Source: Paralithodes platypus
Taxonomy: Eukaryota > Arthropoda > Malacostraca > Decapoda > Lithodidae
Direction of reading: 5' to 3'
Assembly (NCBI GenBank): GCA_032716605.1
Contig: CM064518.1
Coordinates: forward strand, 45,530,153-45,594,152
Length of the DNA stretch: 64,000 nt
The notes beneath the pieces are model-generated. The model was not told where the DNA came from, did not search any database, and saw nothing but the letters and a program-made list of their open reading frames with translations. The translations under genes and the position numbers were made by a program. Shown here in pieces: positions 32,001 to 41,100 of this stretch (position 1 is its first letter; each line of letters opens with the position of its first letter).

Positions 32001-35000
32001 AGCCTGGCCAGGTGGACTCTGTCCTCGCGAGGAAGGGAGGATTCGGAAGGATGGATTTCGGGAGGTCGTGCATGCAGCTGCGTGTTGTCTGTGAGTGAGT
32101 GGATAGATCGGTGAGAGATATGAGTATGGATGTGCTTCTGGAAGTTGGTTCGGGGTGGGCAGGGAGGGAGAGAGGACAATAATTGTGTGTGATACCGTGT
32201 GCTGGGTGTTGTTTTGATATTTCTTGGTGTCTGTGGGTGTGTTGCCATGTAGTTTAGTGGGTGGTCTTGGTTCGTGGAGGCTGCTGCCAGGAATTGAGTG
32301 CCTCTCATGTCCAGATGGTCTTTGACTTTGAGGATTTTGGTTTCTTGATGTAGGTGATCTGTGGGTGCAGTAGCTGTGCAGCCTGTAATGATCTTCAGGG
32401 CTTTGTTTTGAATAGTCTGTAAGGTCTTATGATGTGTTTCAGCTAGGTTAGAAGCCCAGGCTGGGCTTGCGTATTCCATCACTGATCTTATGTATTGTTT
32501 ATATACTGTGGTAGTAGTTTATTTGTTGTGTCCAAATTTTGTGTGAGCAAGTGACCTGAGGGCGTTAAGTCTGGGTGTCAGTTTCTTTTTAATGTTTGTG
32601 GTGTGCTGTTTGAATGTCATATGAGTATCATATGTTACTCCTAGGATTTTGGGTGTGTGTGTATGTGTTAGCAGTGTGTTGTTTATGGTGAGTTGAGGGA
32701 TGTATTCGTGTTCTCCTGTCCAGCTTGTGAGCAGGGTTGCGGTGGATTTGGCTGGGGCTAGATTAAGTCTGTTTGTAGTGCACCAGCCATGTAGTGTGTT
32801 GAGAGAGGGTTGAAGGAGATCTGTTGCTCTTTTTGGGTCATGGTGTGTGCATGTGAGTGTTATGTCATCTGCATAGGAGGCTAAGTTTATTTGGGGCATA
32901 TTGGGTGTAGTTATATCGTGCATGTACAGATTGAAGAGTGCGGGTGATAGGACGGATCCTTGTGGGACTCCGTTTGGAAAGTTTCTGATTTTAGATGACT
33001 GACCGGCAAAAGATACGTGTGCACATCTGCCTGCTAGAAAGTTGGCCAGCCACCTTTTTGTGTTGTTGTGCATGTTTGTGTTGAAGATTTTGTTTGTTAG
33101 GTTGCGGCGGGGGATGGCATCGAAGGCTTTACTAATGTCGAGTGTGGCTAATAGTGATCTGTGTGGTGGTCTAGCTGAGTTGATGCCGTCAAAAGCTGTT
33201 TGTGTAAGGTCTGTGAGAAGAGTGTTTGTGGAGTGCAGTGGCCTAAAGCCATGTTGTGTTGGAGCTAGGGGTAGGTCAGGTGTAATTAGTTGTAATACTA
33301 GGCGTTCCATGACTTTGGAGGGGGAGCAAAGGAGCGTGATGGGGCGGTGCGAGGAGGGTAGCGTGGGGTCTTTGTTGGGTTTGGGGAATGTGATGATGAT
33401 AACATGCTTCCAAATGTCTGGTATTGTGTTGTGTGAATAGCTGTAGTTTGATATGTTAGTGAGTGCTTGTATGCCTTGTGGTCCCAGGTGTCTGAGGTGT
33501 ATGTTGCTTATGTTGTCTAGGCCACAGGCAGGTGAGTGCTTGAGATTGTTGATGATATGCTTTGTCTGGTGATTGGTGAAGGGTGTATAGTCACCACGCA
33601 CACGTTCATAGCCTTGCTGTCCACGCCAACCACGTCTACCTCGACTGTTTCCGCTCACATACAGGGCTTCCTCACTTTCACCAACATTGCCATCATATCC
33701 CACAAATAAAGGTTCCGATTTTACCTGTATGTGGGCGCCAAGTCCCATCGCACCACTTGAAAAGATACGGTTGAGCGTCGCCTTCATATTTGCGTACGAT
33801 ACCACTTGGGTTGCCGACATGACTAATTGCTTCTCCCTCTCTTCCAACACACAGAAGGCCAATAACATAAAGGCCAACACTGAATCATCAAGCTCCAATC
33901 CTTGTTTGGTAACTCCGTGGTACGCATGTTCGAATTCTGACACAAATTCCTTTATCTCTGCCTTCTCCTTCCTCCGTAGGCTATATAAGGCCTCAAATGC
34001 TGCAAACTTCCTTCTACCTTCATCGACCAGGAATACGTCTTCAAGCCTTTTCAATAACACTTCCACGCCATCGTCGGCCTCCAATGTGGTCTTATCTATT
34101 TCAGAAGAGGCAATTCTAGCCCTCCCGGAAAGTGACAGATGGATCGCCAATGCCCTCTTTTTCTTATCAATCGTTGTAAGTCGACACCAAACACCCATCC
34201 TCCTTCCACATTTCGTATTCTTCATCACGCTCTAATTTCGGAGGCCATTTCAGTGAGCACGCCATCATGCCCGAACTACGCTCTGCTACCAATGTTAATA
34301 GATATACGGAAGCAACCGCACTCACTGAAATCCTGGAGATAACTGCCGGTCGTTCGCATGGACCAGCCGACCATACTTCCATCCAGCCGATGACGTCATC
34401 AGCCAGCCTACGACTCGGCGGCCTGCCATTGGCTCGAGGCGGACGAGCTTAGTGCAGGTCGAGCCAGTCAACCTGCACCACTTTGACGTGACTGTGCTAA
34501 TATATTAACACTTAGTCGGTCGTGGTTCGTCAACATAGGGTCCGTCCGCATCCGAGGCTGTTCGTTTGTTTTTCTTTGCTTGGGTATTTTTCACGGGTGG
34601 GGGTCGCAAGCCCACCAACCCAACCTCTTTTAGTCGCCTCTTACGACACGAGTATGTGTTTATACTCAGGCACATACCCCATAGCTGGGGGTGGCCGACT
34701 CGAGACAGAGCCCAAACAGGGACAACACTACACAACATAAAAAATTCACACATATCTAGGTCGCCCAGGAGAAGACCCAGAGACCAAGGATCACTAGGGG
34801 CTTCCAGCACTCCCCCGGTCCCAGACCTCCCGGAGAGGTTCTGGTCACAACAGGCAGGCATGCAGCGAAGCCCCACCACCACAATGTCTGCCCGCCTTAC
34901 TTCCAGGCATGACCCTTCACAACATAGATTGGCTCCCCGGGCCAGGCGCCTGACAGACCATTACTTAGTCCAACTGGCACCTAACCCCCTCTCCCTACGA

Positions 35001-35089
35001 CCGTGTTATCACTCCTCTATTCACAAGCATTCTCCATTCATTCCTATTCATTACCACTTCTCTTGCCTGTTCTTCAGTCGTCTCTCCAA

Positions 35090-35142
<53 letters not shown>

Positions 35143-38100
35143 CATATATCAATCATCTCTCTAATGATTAATATAAATTACCCAAATTCCTCAAAATAAC
35201 TTGATAAATTGTAAAGGAAACCAGATTCCAATGCATATTCGCTGTAACAGCTGCTGTTTATGACTTGGTGAAACAGTACATTTGATTCTTGCATCACTGC
35301 AGGGTTAAAACGAGAAACTATTTATAACAATCCTTTCTTTTTAGTCATTATTATTAACCCTGAGAAGATACGATGACGCATGTATCCTATGTTTTCTATT
35401 ATTTGACAATTTATTCACATTAGGAAGGGTACTGTATATGAAAGTCAGAGGGTTAATGTTACTTAACCCATGAACTGCTAGAACCTGTGCAAAATAAAAA
35501 GTCAAGTTGAGGGAGGGTGGGATATAAAGGGGGGGAGGAGTGGAGGGTGCGGTATAGAGGGATGACACTACTTTCTATGTCACCCAATTTTGAGACATTT
35601 CCCAGCACTAGCACGGTATTTGAAGGGTTGCTTTTACACATTTAAATACCGTGCTTCCGGAAGGACCGTCGCAGTCCCTGGGTTAAAAGAAATCATCCTT
35701 CGACATAATTTTTATAAAAAAATTACAAATTTAGTTGAAGGGGGTCTTGGTGGTCATTTTATTAATTTTGAAGAAGTCTGGGAAGGCATTTTTGTTAGCC
35801 TAGGAGACAAACTAATACACATTGCTCGAAAATGGCAAAAGGAAGCTGCAAGCAATATCCTGAATACAGTGTAATAGTATAGGACTAACACAGTATCATA
35901 ATAACCCATAAGACGCCAGACCAAATACGGTTAAAGCCAAATGATCTTGGTTTGACACCCTGAACACACACTTACTTGACTTCGTATTCCACTCTCTCCT
36001 GCTGAAAGTTACTAGACCATTTGTTCTTCTCCTCCTGGCTGAGGGCTCTCCAGTGTTGTGCTGCTCGCGAAAATAATTCTGTTGGGTTAGAAAGATAAGA
36101 TACCGTATATTCATATTAGTTTTCACCAACCCACCAATTAGTTTACAAATAAACCTAACTAATGAAATCAATGAAAGTAATGAATACATGTGGTACTCCA
36201 AGGACTAGAACCAATACCGGGTGGATGGGACTCGTCAGCCTTGGTCAGCAACTCATTTACCTTATAAAAATCAGGGTACAGGGGATTTGTCAGCCTTGGT
36301 CGGCAATCTGTCTAGGGGAGTAAACCTTACGCAAAATACCAAAAGGTGACACGCTCATCGATGCCACTTGCAGGTAGCGAACTCTACAACAGAATACAAT
36401 ATAACAAATAATACCGGTAAACTACTGTAGGTAAATATTAGACAGGGAGGTAACTTTGGGCATATCAGGCTAAAGTGCAATGTGCCTCAGGTATGAAAAA
36501 ATGGTTCATTATTATGGAAAATTAATATGCATGCCTTGTTTCCATACTATTGAGCTATTTTTCCAGAACTGTGGCTTAGCTAATACATAAATTTAATCCA
36601 GTAATGTTCAAAGCATACCTTCCTGTCATTGTACGGTAGATATAAGATGATTATACTATTAATCCCTTTCGGCTTCTATTAGACAAAGATTTCTTTACTT
36701 TATTAATGCTACTGAGGATATTAATCATATTACTCAGCTTAGGAAGGACCTCTAGAAATCAAGGAGTTAACTTCCAGGCCCCGAGCATTAAAATATTCCC
36801 GCCTATCGCTCCACTCGGGGCTACAGGCTAAAACATGGGTATTTTAATCAGTCATAATTGAATCATGCAATGTCCACAAGATGCAAGAATGCCTTCGGGT
36901 ACCACCTGGTGCTCTTTCAAACGCACTCGATACCACCGATTTACATATCGAACTTGTCTATCAGACTATCTATCTATCTATATATTGCCAGACACCTTGC
37001 TCCCCTTTATGAGGGTGGCCATAAACAAAATGCCCCCAAGCAGACTTGTCCCCCGTGAGGACAACCCGTGCCAGTTTATTCAAGGACTTACAAGATTGAC
37101 CACTCAATTTAGGAACCGTCCGACTCCGAAGCCCTCTATGTATCTGTTTCAACAGTGGTGGGTGGCTACTCCATCCACCAACCTGTTCACCCGTAGGTGA
37201 GCAGTAAGGAAGTGCATAAGGTTTACTCCACTAGACGGGTTGCCGACCAAGGCTGATGAATCTCACCACCCATGTATCCATCAAGCACACGTTGATATTG
37301 TAATCAAGAACTGCGTCTAGTTTGAAGGCCTTTGCCTTGGTCTTCCTGCTCGTTTTTGCCAGAATCCACGAATTGTCCCTCCATTTTAGTAATTATCGTT
37401 AAGTACTGTATTTAAACAAAGCTATAAGTTTGTTTTCAGTTCTTATTAAGGCTTTTGAAGTGATAAAATGGCCAAAACAATATTAGTTCATGTAAATTGT
37501 CCTGTGTTTCTTTTCACATTGATTCCAATCTTAACCTATAAAGCACGAGCTGTATATAGTGGACACCATGCAACTGGGCGAAGATATTAGGCCCCTTTCC
37601 CGCCTAAAATCGTCATTTTACGATAAATATCGTTATTACTTATTCATATGCGCCTATTTTACCTTTACTATGAAGATAGTAACCTGTAACAACAATAAAA
37701 CAAGTGGGAATATCGTTTTTTATGGTCAAAATCGCAAATTATAGTCAGCTGCTCCAGTCATGAGTTGTGAGCCAGCCGCGATGTACACCCTCCCTCTCTG
37801 AAGCCTACAGCCACACTGAACCACCCCTCCCTCATTCTCTCGCATCTATACCTTCTCTAGCAACATGAGCACGGTTTAGACCGGTTTGGAGATATTGGCA
37901 TGATAAATACACCAATAAAGATGGTAATAAGAAGAAAAATAGGTGATAATGGAAGGAGGGGATATTGACACATGTGGATATGAGGTATGGGGAAAAAAAA
38001 AAAAAAAAAAAAATGTTTTAAGTGCTACTGGGGCCTTTTAAAATGTTTTTTTTAGGCCTTCCCTCTTAACTCGTACAGCCCCAGCGACGCGTCAGATGTA

Positions 38101-41100
38101 TGCCCCAGAGACGCGCCTGGCGCGTCACCCTAATTGCGCCGACCGTAACCTCAGGTGTAGCCACTCAAGAGGGCTCAGATTTGTATGGGAACTGTGTACG
38201 TATCCCACGCAACCGTGCCGATGGTTGAAAACTCTCAAAGTCCACGTGCGTGCGTGTGAGCGCGCAATAACCTGTTTTTTTGGGGTAATTGCCTTCAATT
38301 TTTTACTCTTGTAAAATACATTTTCGGGGGCTCTGTAGGACCATTCTTTAAGCTTTTTGAGCGGTTTTTCGTGGTTTTTCCTTCATTCCTAACCCATTCG
38401 CTATTGTTTCTGGAATAAAACAATTTTTTGAAAACCGGCCGGGTTCTGGTGAACAAACATTACAAAACTAGCTGGGGCTCCACGGGTTAAGAGCTTTGCC
38501 GCCGTCGCCCAGTAAAACCTCTTAACCCGGGAGCTGCGGGGAGACTCTTAAGAGTTCCCCCGGCGCACTGCGGGGAGACTCTTAAGAGTCAGAGAAAAAA
38601 AAAATCAACTTTTGACATCGAAAAAAAAATATTTTGTTATTTTTTTTTTTTTGGCCCCTGGGCCATGCAAAATCTCAGTCCTCTACCTCCCCTCCTTCCC
38701 CACTTTCCTCCTCTCCTTATCACCTATTTTCCCTGTTATTCCCTTATTCTGAGGTATATTTTCGTGCTAACATTAGAAATCCGATTGGAGGGTGTGGTCA
38801 TCACTGATAGCAAGCGAGTGCAAGAGAGAGAGAGAGAGTATCGATCGACTGTGTCTCAGTGGCCTTGGGGGAAATTGGCGGGAAAGCAGATTGCCTCACC
38901 CATACATTATACAACTCGCGGGCTATATCTCCGATTTTGACCATCCAAACGCTGTTTTCACTCGTTTTATTGTTGTTTCAGGTTAATACCTTTATAATCA
39001 ACCCATAATAGGCGCATATGGATAAGTATTAATGCTATTAATGGCACAATGAATATTTTAGTGACGGAAACACCTCAAATACGTCAGCACAGGGGGACGT
39101 TTCCAATTACCCCCATGCGCACTTCAGAGGTTAAGAGGATGAAGAGGATATAGTGGAACATGTTAATGTGGATAGCCCTATAGGTCGTAGAGACCATGCC
39201 TGTATAAGCTTTAGTTGTAACATTAAATCAGAGAGGGATAATAGAAGCAATAGAAAAATATACATGTATGATAGAGCAGATTATGAGCTGCTGAGACGGT
39301 GTTTGGACATTGACTGGGGGGAATACTTGAACGGTGAAGACGCTGAAGGAATGTGGAGGCAAATTAGAGTCAAACTGGAGAATGCTGTATCCAAAAGTGT
39401 ACCAGTAAGGGAATATAAGGATAAAACAAAATTGAGGAAAAGAACTAACCCAGAATTGCCAATGAAAAGAAAGCTTTGGATATTGATTAGAAGAAAGAAA
39501 CGATTGTGGGAAAGATTAAAATTGTTAAAAAAGAACAGGGGGTCTAGTATAGAGGCTAAGGAAGTGGATCTGGAATGCAGACAAATAAACAATAAAATAA
39601 GGTGGAAACAAGGAGGGGGGTGAAGGAGAGGGAGAGAGAGATAGCTAGAAATGTGAAGGATAATCCAAAAATATTCTGGAAGTACATTCAGGAAAAGTTA
39701 ACAAGAAGAGTAGGGATCCCAGAGCTGGTAGGGGGGTTGAATGATGGGAGTAGAGCGGAGACTGATAAGGAGAAAGCAGAGGTGCTGGGGAAATACTTTG
39801 GGGGGGTACTAACAGTGGAGTCGGAGGATGCAGTGCCTACTATTCCCATCAAACAGGCACCGGCACTAGAACTAATAGAGTTTTCCCATGCTAGAATAAG
39901 AAGGGCTATAGAAAAAATGAACAGAAGTAAGTTACCGGGACCGGATGGGATACACCCAAGAATCATAAAGGAAGGAGGGGAGATGTTAGTAGAGCCATTG
40001 AAAATGTTATTTGAGGTATCGTTTAATACAGGACATATCCCGATGGACTGGAGAGAGGCGAACATAACAGCTATATTTAAGAAGGGAAAGAGAAATGACC
40101 CAGGGAATTATAGACCAGTCAGTTTGACAAGTGTTGTGTGTAAACTAATGGAAACGGTAATTAGAGAAGGAATAATGGATCATATGAAGTCAAACCAACT
40201 TTTCAGTGGGAGACAGTTCGGATTCTTGCCGGGGAGGTCGACGGTACTACAGCTAATTAAGGTGGTAGATGATTGGATGCAAATTCTAGAAGATGGTGAT
40301 GTAATAGACGTGGTATATTGCGATTTTATGAAGGCCTTCGATAAGGTCCCACATAAAAGGTTAATAGAGAAAGTTAGAAGCTATAATATAGGGGAGAAAT
40401 GTGTGAAATGGATAGAAGCCTTCCTGAAAGATCGGAGACAGAGGGTACTGGTGAATGGAATAGGCTCGGGGTGGAGGGAAATTACAAGTGGGGTACCTCA
40501 GGGATCTGTGTTGGGACCACTGCTGTTCGTTATATTTATCAACGACTTGCCTGAAGTTATAACTAATGGAAGTGAGGTATACCTGTATGCGGATGACATT
40601 AAGCTGTATAGAAGAGTGAGGAGTAAGGAAGATATGGGTTTGCTTCAAGGAGATGTGGAGGGCATGAAGGGATGGTCTGAGCATTGGTTAATGCCTTTTC
40701 ATCCAAAAATATGCAAGTACATGCGGATTGGGACCAGCAAGATAGACAAGGTAGGATACAGTATGTATGAAGCGATGGAGGAAGTGAAAGCAGAAAAGGA
40801 TATAGGAGTAGTGATAGACAATAAGTTAAATTTCTCAGAACATTTAGCGGAAAAGATAAACAAAGCCAATAGAATTGTAGGGCTGATAAGGAGGACATTT
40901 GTGTCACTTGACGAAGAAATCTTCAGGAATCTCTATACAGCGCTGGTTAGGCCGCACCTGGAATATGCGAACCAGATGTGGGCTCCATATATGGTAAAGG
41001 ATATAGAAGCAGTGGAGAAAGTGCAGAGGAGAGCTAGCAAGCTGGTACCAACGTTGAAGAACGCGGGCTATGAGCAGAGGTTGAGGACACTGGGGCTTCC

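Larger units (their letters stand above)
27369..34510 (-). mobile_element. Copia (Ty1-type) LTR retrotransposon with two nested insertions
   Basis: Two 218-bp LTRs (27369-27586 and 34293-34510) bracket gag, protease, integrase, RT and RNase H in that order on the minus strand; integrase before RT defines copia. A P1 MITE (28533-28959) and LINE A (31737-33592) are inserted. Without them the element is about 4.8 kb. Multiple frameshifts make it inactive. Flanking 5-mers CATTC and CTTAG do not match, so no target duplication remains. The LTRs differ at only a few bases (for example ACAGAAG/ACGGAAG), indicating modest age. Confidence 0.93.

Noticed and set aside
32519..34228. 569-codon 'gene' as a real Gag-RT protein
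   Set aside because: A 14-bp target duplication shows that it is an accidental join of copia and LINE A.
35590..35874. 94-codon frame over repeat R1
   Set aside because: The other R1 copy at 22069-22252 does not keep the frame.
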